A DNA stretch of 64,000 nt from JANYHH01 sp965249745 (GTDB lineage: Bacteria; Deinococcota; Deinococci; Deinococcales; JAAFIG01): positions 992,001 through 1,056,000 of the forward strand of contig OZ252252.1 of assembly GCA_965249745.1 (NCBI GenBank), written 5' to 3'. Positions 46,110-54,501 of this stretch are shown piece by piece. Each line of letters begins with the position of its first letter. Positions within the stretch are counted from its first letter, which is position 1. Made by a program: the position numbers and the translations under genes. The notes under the pieces were generated by a model that was not told the DNA's origin, did no database searches, and saw only the letters and a program-made list of their open reading frames with translations.

Positions 46110-47078
46110 GTGGCGTTTCTCAGTGCGGTGCAAACCCAATTGGAGCCGGAGGCGTACCGGACTGTCGAGGCATTCCGGGCCTGGATTGACGAACAGACCG
46201 CCAAAGCGCTCCAGACTCGAGATCCAAACGAAGCTGCTTTGGTCGCCTTCCCGGAGTTGATCGGCTTGCCGCTGCTGTTCTTCTTGGAGCGTGAAACCCG
46301 CGCGGCACGGGTGCAGGACGCGGCGCTCGAGTTGGCGCGGGAATCCTGGCTTGAAACATTGCGGCTGAGCCTTCAACACCTGCGGTTCAGCCTCTCAAGC
46401 TTCATCCTGCCGAGAGCTGTTTTGATGCACAGCGCTCTGCTCGAGGCGTTTTCCAGCACCGCGCAGCGTCACAATGCTTTCATCGTCGGCGGCTCGAGTT
46501 TCCTGCCAGCCGTGGATGACGAGGCCGCGAAGGGTGTTCACATTGCTGATGCGTGTGTGCGAAACGTCTCGTACCTGTTCGCCTCGAGCGGCAAGATTTT
46601 GGCGCGCAACCCGAAGCTGAATCTGACGGCGGGCTTGGAGAGTGCGCTCGGACTTTCCAGGGCGGGCCTGTCTGAGATCGTCGCGGCGGAAACGCTGCTC
46701 GGCAAGATCACGACGCTCGTCTGCTACGACGCGTTTTTTGAAAGCTGCCTGGAGCGCGCCGACGCGCTCGGGGCGGACATTCTGGTTCAACCCAGCGCTA
46801 ACGCCGCCCGCTGGGACGGACCGTGGAGCCACGACACTAAGCTGATTGAGGGTGAAGTCTGGCTAGCTCGCGGTGCGCCGACGCGGCTTCAGGGGCGCGT
46901 CAACCTGCGCTACGCCGTCAACCCAATGCTGGTCGGATCGTTATTTGACCTGAGCTTCGAGGGGCGCTCACACATCAGCGCTAACCTGAGCCGCACGCAT
47001 CACCAGGAGCCGATTTTAAGCCTCGCACCAACGCCAAATGAGTTTGCGGTCGTCAGCACTCGAGTGGCTGACCTGTAA
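46110..47078 (+). CDS. Carbon-nitrogen hydrolase (nitrilase superfamily), start uncertain
   Basis: An amidase/nitrilase-fold enzyme. The catalytic Glu is in VAFPELIGLP, Lys in KILARNPKLNL, and Cys in TTLVCYDAFFESC. The frame remains open upstream, and RVVDWGVAF just before GTG 46110 looks like the first strand of the fold, so translation may begin earlier. There is no ATG, GTG or TTG between there and the aldo/keto reductase overlap, but ATT 46080 follows GAGGA and would give MGELRVVDWG. The substrate is unknown. Confidence 0.8.
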   Translation: MAFLSAVQTQLEPEAYRTVEAFRAWIDEQTAKALQTRDPNEAALVAFPELIGLPLLFFLERETRAARVQDAALELARESWLETLRLSLQHLRFSLSSFILPRAVLMHSALLEAFSSTAQRHNAFIVGGSSFLPAVDDEAAKGVHIADACVRNVSYLFASSGKILARNPKLNLTAGLESALGLSRAGLSEIVAAETLLGKITTLVCYDAFFESCLERADALGADILVQPSANAARWDGPWSHDTKLIEGEVWLARGAPTRLQGRVNLRYAVNPMLVGSLFDLSFEGRSHISANLSRTHHQEPILSLAPTPNEFAVVSTRVADL

Positions 47079-47079
47079 T

Positions 47080-47640
47080 TCAAACCCGCTCGAGTTTTCG
47101 GTGCGGTGGCGGTGGCAGCTCGAGGTGAATCGCGTCACCGGGTCGGACCTCGCCGCCCGCGATCACCACGCCCATAATGCCCGCCTTACGGATTAGGTTG
47201 CCGTGTTCGTCGTGCGATAAAACAGCCTTCATCAGTCCCGCTTGAAACCCGTCCAGTTGGGCACACGGGTTCCGCAAGCCGGTGATCTCTACCGTTGCCG
47301 CCGCCCCGAACCGCAGACGCGCCCCGACCGGCAACCCGAGCAGATCAATGCCTCGAGTCGTGATGTTCTCACCCATCTGCCCGGCCGCCACCTGAAATCC
47401 GGCGGTCTTCAGCTCATCGTGCAATTCAGCCTGAATCAGGTGAACCTGGCGCAAGTTCGGCTGGGTCGGGTCGGCCGCCACCCTGGAACGATGCTGAACC
47501 GTCACCCCCAAATGCGCGTCGCCCTCGACACCCAGCCCCTCGAGCAAGCGAATGGCGGCCTGTGGGTCTTTGCTGAATTCGTGAACTGGGCTGCGATGAA
47601 CCGCCGTGACCGTGGCGTGCGCTGAAACTGTCTCTGGCAT
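47080..47640 (-). CDS. MOSC-domain protein
   Basis: A 186-residue protein with a MOSC (molybdenum cofactor sulfurase C-terminal) fold: GLGVEGDAHLG, RQVHLIQ, MGENITTRGIDLLGLP, and the conserved cysteine in GLRNPCAQLDGFQ. Such stand-alone MOSC proteins (YiiM-like) bind molybdenum cofactor and reduce N-hydroxylated compounds. ATG 47640 removes an unlikely 53-residue extension. It is convergent with the nitrilase gene. Confidence 0.88.
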   Translation of the reverse strand: MPETVSAHATVTAVHRSPVHEFSKDPQAAIRLLEGLGVEGDAHLGVTVQHRSRVAADPTQPNLRQVHLIQAELHDELKTAGFQVAAGQMGENITTRGIDLLGLPVGARLRFGAAATVEITGLRNPCAQLDGFQAGLMKAVLSHDEHGNLIRKAGIMGVVIAGGEVRPGDAIHLELPPPPHRKLERV

Positions 47641-47679
47641 CTCGAGGTCAAGGTAGCACGAGGGATGGCGGGCCAAGGT

Positions 47680-47765
47680 CAAGGGTGGCTCGAGGCGCTC
47701 GCTTCCCTCACCCGCGCTTGCAGCGCAGACTCTCCCCGTGGGGAAAGGCGAAAACCTCCTACAGC
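47680..47765 (+). repeat. Partial copy of repeat family II
   Basis: CAAGGTCAAGGGTGGCTCG, CGCTTGCAGCGCAGA, a CTCCCC-GT-GGGGA hairpin and GGCGAAAACC follow the same order as the 3' half of 19663-19880. It is degenerate, so confidence is limited. Confidence 0.4.
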
Positions 47766-47887
47766 TTGACATGAACCGGCTGATGGCTTCTGGTCTCAAG
47801 AGTTCTCGGGGCGCACATCACGGTTCTCGAGACCTCCAAGCCTTGAGGCGACCAGCCGATGACGGCGACCTGTTACAATTTCCTGAC

Positions 47888-48514
47888 ATGAGCAGCCACC
47901 TCTACATCGTTCGTCACGGTCAGACCACCTTCAACGCCAGCGGCACGAAGACCTTCACCGGCTGGATTGACGTGGACATCTCCGAGGTCGGCGTGAAGCA
48001 GGCCACGCAAGTCGCGCAGAGTTTGAAGGACATTCACTTCGATGTCGCCTACACTAGCCGCTTGAAACGCGCCACGCACACGCTGGAAATCTTGCTGCAA
48101 CCGCACAGCTACGAAATTCCCACCATCGTGGACGACCGGATCATCGAACGCAGTTACGGCGATCTATCTGGGCAGTTACACAGCGACGTGCAAGCCCAGT
48201 ACCCGGACCTGTACAAGATCTGGCATCGCAGTTACGACGTGCCACCGCCCAACGGCGAGAGCGTCAAAATGGTCGAGATGCGCGTCTACCCGTTCATCCA
48301 CGAACTCTTGCGCTCGAGCGGCGATGGCAAGACCATTTTGCTGAGCGCTCACGGCAACAGCATTCGTTGCATGAGAGCCTACCTGGAACGTATGACCGTG
48401 GAGCAGGAGATGGCTTTAGAGGTTCCGCAGGACGATTTCCTGCATTACAGCTTTGAGAGCGATCCGGGCGACCTGTTCGGCGGCCAGGTCACGAAGCTGC
48501 ATCCTGTACCCTAA
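47888..48514 (+). CDS. 2,3-bisphosphoglycerate-dependent phosphoglycerate mutase-like
   Basis: A 208-residue histidine phosphatase. It shows YIVRHGQTTFNASG with the phospho-accepting His, FTGWIDVDISEVGVKQA, SRLKRATHTLEILL, IERSYGDLSGQ and the second catalytic His in LLSAHGNSIR, together typical of GpmA. It likely interconverts 3- and 2-phosphoglycerate in glycolysis. ATG 47888 lies 8 bases after TACAAT (47874-47879), so it is leaderless. Confidence 0.88.
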   Translation: MSSHLYIVRHGQTTFNASGTKTFTGWIDVDISEVGVKQATQVAQSLKDIHFDVAYTSRLKRATHTLEILLQPHSYEIPTIVDDRIIERSYGDLSGQLHSDVQAQYPDLYKIWHRSYDVPPPNGESVKMVEMRVYPFIHELLRSSGDGKTILLSAHGNSIRCMRAYLERMTVEQEMALEVPQDDFLHYSFESDPGDLFGGQVTKLHPVP

Positions 48515-48545
48515 AAATTGCACCTTAAAAATTACACCCTGAAAC

Positions 48546-49460
48546 TCATGCTCTCGGAACGTCACGGCGACTCGCCAGGTACACGCCGATGAAGACTACC
48601 AGCACGGCCGCCAGTTTCAGCAGGGTCAGGCGCTCGCCCAAGACAATCGCCGCCAGTCCCAGTCCGACAACTGGGGTGACGTTCATCAAAACGCTAACTC
48701 GAGCCGCGCCGAGTCGCTCGGTTCCAATGAACCAGCCGATAAACCCGATCACCTGCGCGATCAGGGCGCTCAGCACGACCCACGCCCAGGTGGTGAGCGG
48801 AATCTTCGCCACGACCGGGCTGAACCAGGCTGGAACGGTCAGCAGCAGATACGGGAACGCGCCCAGGGCGAACGAAAACGCGGTGAACTCGAGCGGCTGC
48901 AAAAAACGAAACAGGGGTCTGGAGCAGACGGTATAAACCGCCCAAGCGATGTTGCTGGCGATCAGCAGCCCAACACCGAGCGGTGCGACGTTGGCGCTAA
49001 CAATGCTCTGCCAGCTCAGAATTGCCACGCCCAGAACCGTCACCGGAACGCCGACTAACTGCCAGCGTGACAGGCGCTGCCCCGTGAACAATCCGATCAA
49101 CCCAATCCAAACCGGATTCGTGCTCGAGACCATCGCCGTCAGACTGGCACTGCTGAGCTTGATGCCGCTGGCAAATAAATACTGGTACAGGCTCGTGCCG
49201 ATCAACCCGACGAGCGCCACGCTCAACCAGACTCGAGCGGAGAGCCGGGGCAAGCCTCGCCCCCGCCGCAATACGCCCACGACCAGCAGGAGTACCAGGC
49301 TGGCGACTAGCAACCGCGAGGCGTTCAGCACCGCCACGGGCATCGCGCCGGTCAGGAACTTCAGAATCACCGCGTTCGCGCCCCACGCGGTCACAGCCGC
49401 CAGACCACCGACGTATCCCGTCGTCTCGAGACGAACGCGGGGTTGAGCTTCTGCCTTCAC
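48546..49460 (-). CDS. EamA/DMT-family transporter
   Basis: A 304-residue membrane protein with ten helices in two EamA halves (AAVTAWGANAVILKFLTG; ASNIAWAVYTVCSRPLFRFL), usually an exporter of amino acids or metabolites. GTG 49460 lies 6 bases after a TAGAGT box. It is convergent with the phosphoglycerate mutase gene; no substrate clue. Confidence 0.88.
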   Translation of the reverse strand: MKAEAQPRVRLETTGYVGGLAAVTAWGANAVILKFLTGAMPVAVLNASRLLVASLVLLLVVGVLRRGRGLPRLSARVWLSVALVGLIGTSLYQYLFASGIKLSSASLTAMVSSTNPVWIGLIGLFTGQRLSRWQLVGVPVTVLGVAILSWQSIVSANVAPLGVGLLIASNIAWAVYTVCSRPLFRFLQPLEFTAFSFALGAFPYLLLTVPAWFSPVVAKIPLTTWAWVVLSALIAQVIGFIGWFIGTERLGAARVSVLMNVTPVVGLGLAAIVLGERLTLLKLAAVLVVFIGVYLASRRDVPRA

Positions 49461-49501
49461 CCTGGCACTCTACTGGGTTCAAGACAGATATAGGTTCAGC
49501 G

Positions 49502-51205
49502 CTAGGTGTTCAGGGTGCGTTCGCGCAGGTCGGGACGGGTGCAGTTGCGACCCGCTCGTTTGGCCTCGTACAGGTGCTCATCGGCGGATGCTAGCAGGCG
49601 CTCGTGATTCTCTAAACTCAGGTCGTCGTTCAAGCCTAGACTGACCGTGACCTTCAGATCCGCCGCCAGACTGCTCCAGTTGTATTGACTTACCGCCAGA
49701 CGAATCCGTTCGCAAATCTTCCACGCGTCTGATGCCCTGGTGTTGGAGAGCACCAGCACGAACTCCTCGCCGCCATAGCGGGCCGCCATGTCCCCGTGAC
49801 GGCAATACGAACGCATGATGTTGGCGACGATCTGCAAGACAGAATCTCCCAACGCGTGCGACCAGCGGTCATTGATGAGTTTGAAATCATCGATATCTGC
49901 GATCACCAACGTCAACGGCTCGAGGCGATCCCTCGCGCGATGGAAGGCTTCCAGCGCGTATTCCTCCAAATGGCGACGGTTGGAGAGACCTGTCAGGCTG
50001 TCCTCTCTGGCCTGACGATCCAAGAGTTTCGTCTGGATTTGCAGGCGGTCGTTCAGAAGTGTCAGTTCAGTGGAACGCAACTGGTGCAATTCTGATTCCC
50101 GCTTCGTGCGTTCCAGGTCCAGTTTAATTGCCAGTGCCTGAGCGCGTTGCTCCGCGCCCTGACTGCGAAGACTGGAATCCAGCTCGTGAAAACGCTCGAA
50201 GTGGTGCAAGGCCAGTTCAAAGGTACTAGCTGATTTTAGTACCGCCGACAGTTGACGATGCGATTCTGCCAACTCAGATTTCATGCCGTGAGCTTCAAAG
50301 ATTCGCAAAGCAGCCTCGAGATTGATTTGTGCCGCACTGGTATCGCCCGCTTGCTGATGTAACAGCCCAAGACTCTGTAGGCAATGCGCGCGTTGACCGG
50401 GGCTGTCGGTTCGCTCAGCGATCTCGAGCGCCTTGTCAATCAAGGTTTTGGCCTCCTCGAGGTTATCCTGAATGATGCAAAGGTTGGCGTGTTTGACTAA
50501 AACGTCTAAACGCAAAAACTGGTCACTGAGGTTAATTGCCAATTGCTGTGCGGCCTGAAAGTTCTGCTGGGCCTCTGCGAAAGCTTGTTGCGCTGAATCT
50601 CGGTCGCCACGATTCAAACAATCCTGGCCGTTCAACGTTTGTAACTCGCCCAACATACTGAGGGCGCTGGTTTTGAAATTATCATTATTAATTTCTTCAA
50701 CCAATTGAAGATTTTCGATACAGTAAATTTGGGCTTTGTCATAGTTGCGGAGCTTTTTGTGAACGTTAGCCAAGTGATATTGGCTGACGAACTTGCTGTT
50801 CTGATTGGAAATCCGTTGTCCTGTGGCGATGCTCTGCTCGAAGAAGTTGATGGCTTCAATGTAATCGCCCAGCTCAGAGTAGATTAAGCCCAATTCAATT
50901 TGCACAGCCACGACTTGTCTGTCAAGGCTGATTTGTGAAAACAAATCGAGCGCCTCCATGGATTTTGGAAGCGCTCGAAGTGGATCGTTCAAGCGGATGT
51001 AACACACTCCACTTTGGCGTAGTCCAACGGCCGTCTGCTCGAGGTGACTGTTGCGTCTACCGAGTTCGATGATCTCGAGCGCATGGGTCAACGCCTTTTT
51101 CGGCTCACTGCTTTTAAGTTTTTCGGTGGCGTCAAACAAGAATTTGAAACGATCTGCGATTGCAGTCGCCTCGTCGCTCGAGGTTGGTTTCGTTCGCTTG
51201 CTCAC
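49502..51205 (-). CDS. Cytoplasmic TPR-repeat diguanylate cyclase (GGDEF)
   Basis: A 567-residue protein without membrane helix or signal peptide. Residues about 20-350 form TPR repeats (ALTHALEIIELG, LRQSGVCYIRLNDPLRAL, AINFFEQSIATGQRI), then a coiled coil, then GGDEF from about 395 (REDSLTGLSNRRHLEEYALE). The active site GGEEF is at about 478-482, preceded by an RHGD inhibitory site five residues earlier, so it should make cyclic-di-GMP with product feedback. The TPR half (about 50500-51030) is AT-richer and poor in CTCGAG, suggesting transfer. GTG 51205 starts 35 bases after a small secreted-peptide gene, a peptide-receptor-like arrangement. Confidence 0.9.
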   Translation of the reverse strand: MSKRTKPTSSDEATAIADRFKFLFDATEKLKSSEPKKALTHALEIIELGRRNSHLEQTAVGLRQSGVCYIRLNDPLRALPKSMEALDLFSQISLDRQVVAVQIELGLIYSELGDYIEAINFFEQSIATGQRISNQNSKFVSQYHLANVHKKLRNYDKAQIYCIENLQLVEEINNDNFKTSALSMLGELQTLNGQDCLNRGDRDSAQQAFAEAQQNFQAAQQLAINLSDQFLRLDVLVKHANLCIIQDNLEEAKTLIDKALEIAERTDSPGQRAHCLQSLGLLHQQAGDTSAAQINLEAALRIFEAHGMKSELAESHRQLSAVLKSASTFELALHHFERFHELDSSLRSQGAEQRAQALAIKLDLERTKRESELHQLRSTELTLLNDRLQIQTKLLDRQAREDSLTGLSNRRHLEEYALEAFHRARDRLEPLTLVIADIDDFKLINDRWSHALGDSVLQIVANIMRSYCRHGDMAARYGGEEFVLVLSNTRASDAWKICERIRLAVSQYNWSSLAADLKVTVSLGLNDDLSLENHERLLASADEHLYEAKRAGRNCTRPDLRERTLNT

Positions 51206-51240
51206 CAGACTTCTAGAGAATACTCCTCAATCCTGAAACT

Positions 51241-51390
51241 TCAGCAACCCTCTCCAGTACAAAGGACAAAGTTCGCCCCCCCGACTGGCTCTGAGATTCT
51301 GATTGACCTGGGTTGGAAGCTCGGTGCTGCCAGGGTCAAACTGCCGAACAAAAGCACGAACGCTAACACTTTGATCACTGCTTTTTTCAT
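51241..51390 (-). CDS. Small secreted pre-peptide (49 aa), candidate signal for the TPR-GGDEF protein
   Basis: ATG 51390 follows GGAGGGCGAT, an excellent ribosome-binding site. The product has a Lys-rich start and hydrophobic core (MKKAVIKVLAFVLLFGSLTL) with a cleavage-like AA-P at about 21-23. A mature part of about 27 residues ends in FVLCTGEGC, where Cys44 and Cys49 could form a small ring. It is directly upstream of, and codirectional with, the TPR-GGDEF gene. TPR proteins of the RRNPP type bind such processed peptides, so I infer a signalling pair; there is no family match I know. The alternative is a minor secreted protein of other function. Confidence 0.65.
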   Translation of the reverse strand: MKKAVIKVLAFVLLFGSLTLAAPSFQPRSIRISEPVGGANFVLCTGEGC

Positions 51391-51407
51391 ATCGCCCTCC
51401 AATCGAA

Positions 51408-51427
51408 TATGGCGTTTGCACACCATA
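51408..51427. promoter_or_regulatory. Inverted repeat upstream of the peptide gene
   Basis: TATGG, 10 bases, CCATA, 18 bases before the peptide ATG. It is a possible operator; no clear -35/-10 pair was found around it. Confidence 0.35.
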
Positions 51428-51541
51428 GAGCCACCCCTCTGTCAGGTTTCTTACAGCCCCCTTACCACCCTGTTCCATCGGTGAGGCCCACCCCGCCATC
51501 CAGCCGGGGCAGTCTCGAAGGGTGGCGCGTAGATTGACGCT

Positions 51542-52441
51542 ATGAACCTAGAACAGTTTTCGGTGGAACTCGAGGAGCTTGTCGCACGCGTCGCCCTGAG
51601 CGTGGTCGGTGTGGAAGCGGGCGGCAGTACGATCAGTGGTCTGGTCGTGAAACCTGAGCACGTGCTGAGCCTGCATCACGTTTTGGAGCGGAACGATGAT
51701 GTGAACGTGGTCGGTGCCGATGGCAGCTTCAAGGGCGCGGTCGTCGGCCGCGACCGTCGCAGCGATCTGGCCCTAGTGCGGGTTCCGGGTTTGACGGCGC
51801 AGCCGTTGACGGCGCAGGCCACCGCCAGGGTCGGAGCCTTGAACCTGATGGTGGCGCGTACCGGGCGCGGAAACCTGAGTGTCTCGCAGGGCATCGTGGC
51901 GTTGAACTCCGGGATGCTGGAGATGGGTCGTGGGCGCTTCAGGCTCGAGGGGTTGCTGCGGTCCAGCGCCGAGCCGTTCTCTGGGATCAGCGGCGCGCCG
52001 ATGGTCAATGCCAAGGGCGAGCTGATCGGTCTGGTCAACGCTAGCCTGGATCGCGGCTCCTGTTACGCACTACCGGCGGGGACGGTCTTGGAAATCGCTT
52101 CGGAACTCGAGAAGGGCGGCGGCTTGAAGCGCGGGTACTTGGGCGTTGGGATGCAGCCCGTGCAGTTAGAATCCGGGCAGCGAGCGGTGTTGGTTAACAG
52201 CGTAGAACCCGGTAGCCCGGCGGCCCAGGCTGGCGTGATGATCGGGGATGTGCTGTTGAAGTTCAACGGGCAGAGTTCGGAGGGGATGCGCGAGCTGATG
52301 CTGGCGGTCTCGCAATCGGTCGGTATGAGCGTACCGCTGGAACTGCAACGCGGTGGGCAGACGGTCACGCTTCAGATCACCGTTTCGGAGCGACCTGTCT
52401 CTGAAAACACTTTTACTGGGCGTAGAGGGCGCGCAAGATAA
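51542..52441 (+). CDS. HtrA-like serine protease with PDZ domain, no signal peptide
   Basis: A 299-residue trypsin-fold protein plus a PDZ domain (about residues 195-285, YLGVGMQPVQLESGQRAVLV). The triad is readable as His45/46 (LSLHHVL), Asp75 (RRSDLALV) and Ser150 in GISGAP, where most HtrA proteins have GNSGGP. There is no export signal or membrane helix, so it is cytoplasmic, unusual for HtrA. It is leaderless: TAGATT lies 6 bases before ATG. It is followed after 5 bases by a LuxR-type regulator. Confidence 0.85.
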   Translation: MNLEQFSVELEELVARVALSVVGVEAGGSTISGLVVKPEHVLSLHHVLERNDDVNVVGADGSFKGAVVGRDRRSDLALVRVPGLTAQPLTAQATARVGALNLMVARTGRGNLSVSQGIVALNSGMLEMGRGRFRLEGLLRSSAEPFSGISGAPMVNAKGELIGLVNASLDRGSCYALPAGTVLEIASELEKGGGLKRGYLGVGMQPVQLESGQRAVLVNSVEPGSPAAQAGVMIGDVLLKFNGQSSEGMRELMLAVSQSVGMSVPLELQRGGQTVTLQITVSERPVSENTFTGRRGRAR

Positions 52442-52446
52442 ATCGC

Positions 52447-53031
52447 ATGGAAGCGCGGACCTTGCGGGTGACGCTCTGCTCTCCCTCGAGCGCCACCCGC
52501 GCCGGACTGCGGGTGCTCTTGGGGGAAGAGATAGCGATTGTCGCAGAGAGTGCCCGCCTCCTGAATGCGGTTCACACGGATGCAGACCTGATTGTGCTGG
52601 ACGCGGATGCCCTCGAGGAAACGAACCTTGAGGGTTGCGCCGTGCTGCTGCTTTCAGACGATCCCGCGCAGATTCATCTGTTGCGCCGACTGGCTCCGCA
52701 CCCCTGGGGCGCGGTCTCAGCGGACGCCGAACCGAGCACCCTGCGCGCCGCCGCTCGAGCGGTCAGCGAGGGCTTCATCGTCCTACCGAGTTACGTGGCT
52801 CTGCTAGAGCCGGTGCGCGTCGCGGATGACCAGGAACCGTTAACCCCGCGTGAACTCGAGGTGCTGCGCCTGTTGGTGGAGGGTTTGCCGAACAAACGCA
52901 TCGGGCTGGAGCTACGAATCGCGGAGAGCACCGTGAAGTACCACCTGGAAGGGATTTACGCCAAATTAAACGTCCGCTCGAGGTCGCAGGCGCTCCGCGC
53001 CGCCCTGGAACGCGGATTGGTGCTGCTGTGA
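52447..53031 (+). CDS. LuxR/NarL-type regulator with degenerate receiver domain
   Basis: A 194-residue protein. The N-terminal receiver-like domain keeps the acceptor-like Asp (DLIVLDADAL) but lacks the acidic pair at its start (CSPSSATR) and the lysine in the expected AVSAD position, so phosphorylation is doubtful. The C-terminal HTH is intact: LTPRELEVLRLLVEGLPNKRI, AESTVKYHLEGIYAKL. It is coexpressed with the HtrA-like protease, whose activity might control it. Confidence 0.87.
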   Translation: MEARTLRVTLCSPSSATRAGLRVLLGEEIAIVAESARLLNAVHTDADLIVLDADALEETNLEGCAVLLLSDDPAQIHLLRRLAPHPWGAVSADAEPSTLRAAARAVSEGFIVLPSYVALLEPVRVADDQEPLTPRELEVLRLLVEGLPNKRIGLELRIAESTVKYHLEGIYAKLNVRSRSQALRAALERGLVLL

Positions 53032-53084
53032 GCCATATTTGTGAGACACAGTTGCCGGGGCTGGGATTCGCGTAGATTCCCCTC

Positions 53085-53612
53085 GTGTCCCTGGTTCACA
53101 GCTTCCCGCCGCTGGCTCGAGCGGATGCCCGGATTCTGATTCTGGGGTCCATGCCGGGGATCGCCTCGTTGCGGGCGGTGCGGTACTACGCGCATCCCCG
53201 AAACGCCTTCTGGGACATCATGGGGACGCTCGTCGGGGCGGGCAGAAATCTGGTTTACGAGCAGCGCCTCGAGCGGTTGATGGACGTGGGAATCGCTGTC
53301 TGGGATATCTTGCACAGTGCCGAGCGCCAGGGCAGTCTGGACAGCGCGATCCTCAATCCCGTGCCGAACGATTTACACGGTCTTTTGGAAAAGTGCTCGC
53401 AAATCGGCTTGATTGCCACCAACGGCGGTTTCGCCTCGAGCGCCTTCAAACGCTACGCCTGGACACAGCTCTGTCAAGTAAAACCAGGTCTGCGTTGGGT
53501 GCAACTGCCCTCCAGCAGTCCCGCCAACGCCCGCCTATCGCTCGAGGCGAAAACGAGGCTCTGGCGGGCTGCTCTGGAATCCGAGCTGTCACTCCATAGG
53601 GTTGAACAGTAG
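53085..53612 (+). CDS. Hypoxanthine-DNA glycosylase (DNA-deoxyinosine glycosylase, UDG family 6)
   Basis: A 175-residue base-excision-repair enzyme removing deaminated adenine (hypoxanthine). It has ILGSMPGIASLRAVRYYAHP, RNAFWDIMG, GIAVWDILHSAERQGSLD and LPSSSPANA. The GTG start is 6 bases after TAGATT, so leaderless. Confidence 0.87.
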   Translation: MSLVHSFPPLARADARILILGSMPGIASLRAVRYYAHPRNAFWDIMGTLVGAGRNLVYEQRLERLMDVGIAVWDILHSAERQGSLDSAILNPVPNDLHGLLEKCSQIGLIATNGGFASSAFKRYAWTQLCQVKPGLRWVQLPSSSPANARLSLEAKTRLWRAALESELSLHRVEQ

Positions 53613-53691
53613 GGGAGAGGCTCAACTGCGATCAGCCCACGAGGTTCACCGCGCTACAGACGATCCCGCCCCCGGCCTGTAGAATTCCCTT

Positions 53692-54009
53692 GTGTTTGAC
53701 CGAATTGATCCCCAGACCGCCCAGCAACGCCTCAAGGATGGCGCGGTGCTCGTTGATGTCCGCGAACAGGACGAGTTCGATGCCGTTCGGGTCACCGGAG
53801 CCAAATTGATCCCGCTCTCCGAATTCGAGACCCGCTACCAGGAAATGCCTAAAGACAAGGAAATCGTGCTGATGTGCGCCGGAGGCGTTCGCAGCGCCCG
53901 AGCCGCGCAGTTCGCCGAGGGGTTCGGCTATCACGTGACCAACCTAGAAGGTGGCATCAACGCCTGGGCCGCGGCGGGTTTGCCAGTCGAAGCCGGAGGC
54001 TCGCAATAA
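53692..54009 (+). CDS. Rhodanese-like sulfurtransferase
   Basis: A 105-residue single rhodanese domain: VLVDVREQDEFDAVRVTGA and active loop MCAGGVRSARAA with the persulfide-forming Cys. GTG 53692 lies 6 bases after TAGAAT (leaderless). The last codons (EAGGSQ-stop) are the first unit of a tandem DNA repeat. A SufT-like gene follows, so it may supply sulfur for Fe-S assembly. Confidence 0.9.
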   Translation: MFDRIDPQTAQQRLKDGAVLVDVREQDEFDAVRVTGAKLIPLSEFETRYQEMPKDKEIVLMCAGGVRSARAAQFAEGFGYHVTNLEGGINAWAAAGLPVEAGGSQ

Positions 54010-54060
54010 GTACGGTAGCCGGAGGCTCGCAATAAGTACGGTAGCCGGAGGCTCGCAATG
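53991..54060 (+). repeat. 26-bp tandem repeat bridging rhodanese and SufT-like genes
   Basis: Units at 53991-54016 and 54017-54042 are identical, and 54043-54060 is a partial third. Each begins AGCCGGAGGCTCGCAATAAG, so each carries GGAGG and an in-frame-type TAA. The first unit encodes the rhodanese C-terminus and stop. Copy number could change the length and ribosome-binding properties of the junction. Confidence 0.88.
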
Positions 54061-54083
54061 AACGTAGAGACAGGGAGTTCATA

Positions 54084-54464
54084 ATGACCGAAGAAACAGC
54101 AATTGCCCCAGTCGAAACTGTGACCTCGAGTCAATCCGAGGGGGCCGGTGCGCCAACCGAGGGGCAGGCGCTTGAGGCGTTGAAGGTCGTGAAAGACCCG
54201 GAGATTCCGGTCAACGTCGTAGACTTGGGTTTGATTTACAAGGTTGCGATCAGCGACGAGGGCGTGATTGATATTGAAATGACGCTCACCAGCGTCGGTT
54301 GCCCGGTCCAGGACATGATTCGCGCCGACGCGGAGCTGGCACTGATGCGCTTGGAGGGCGTCAAGGCGGTCAACGTGGACTTCGTTTGGACGCCACCGTG
54401 GACGCCCGCCAAAATGTCCGAGGACGGCAAGCGTCAGATGCGGATGTTCGGCTTCAATATCTAA
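54084..54464 (+). CDS. Metal-sulfur cluster assembly factor (MIP18/DUF59, SufT- or PaaD-like)
   Basis: A 126-residue protein. After a variable N-terminus of about 27 residues comes VKDPEIPVNVVDLGLIYKV and TLTSVGCPVQDMIRADAE with the conserved Cys, and VDFVWTPPWTP. Family members help mature Fe-S proteins. ATG 54084 is preceded by AGGGAG. It is likely cotranscribed with the rhodanese gene. Confidence 0.9.
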   Translation: MTEETAIAPVETVTSSQSEGAGAPTEGQALEALKVVKDPEIPVNVVDLGLIYKVAISDEGVIDIEMTLTSVGCPVQDMIRADAELALMRLEGVKAVNVDFVWTPPWTPAKMSEDGKRQMRMFGFNI

Positions 54465-54501
54465 GCCTCGAGTCTGGTCTGGGTGTCAACGTGTTTTGAG
54501 A

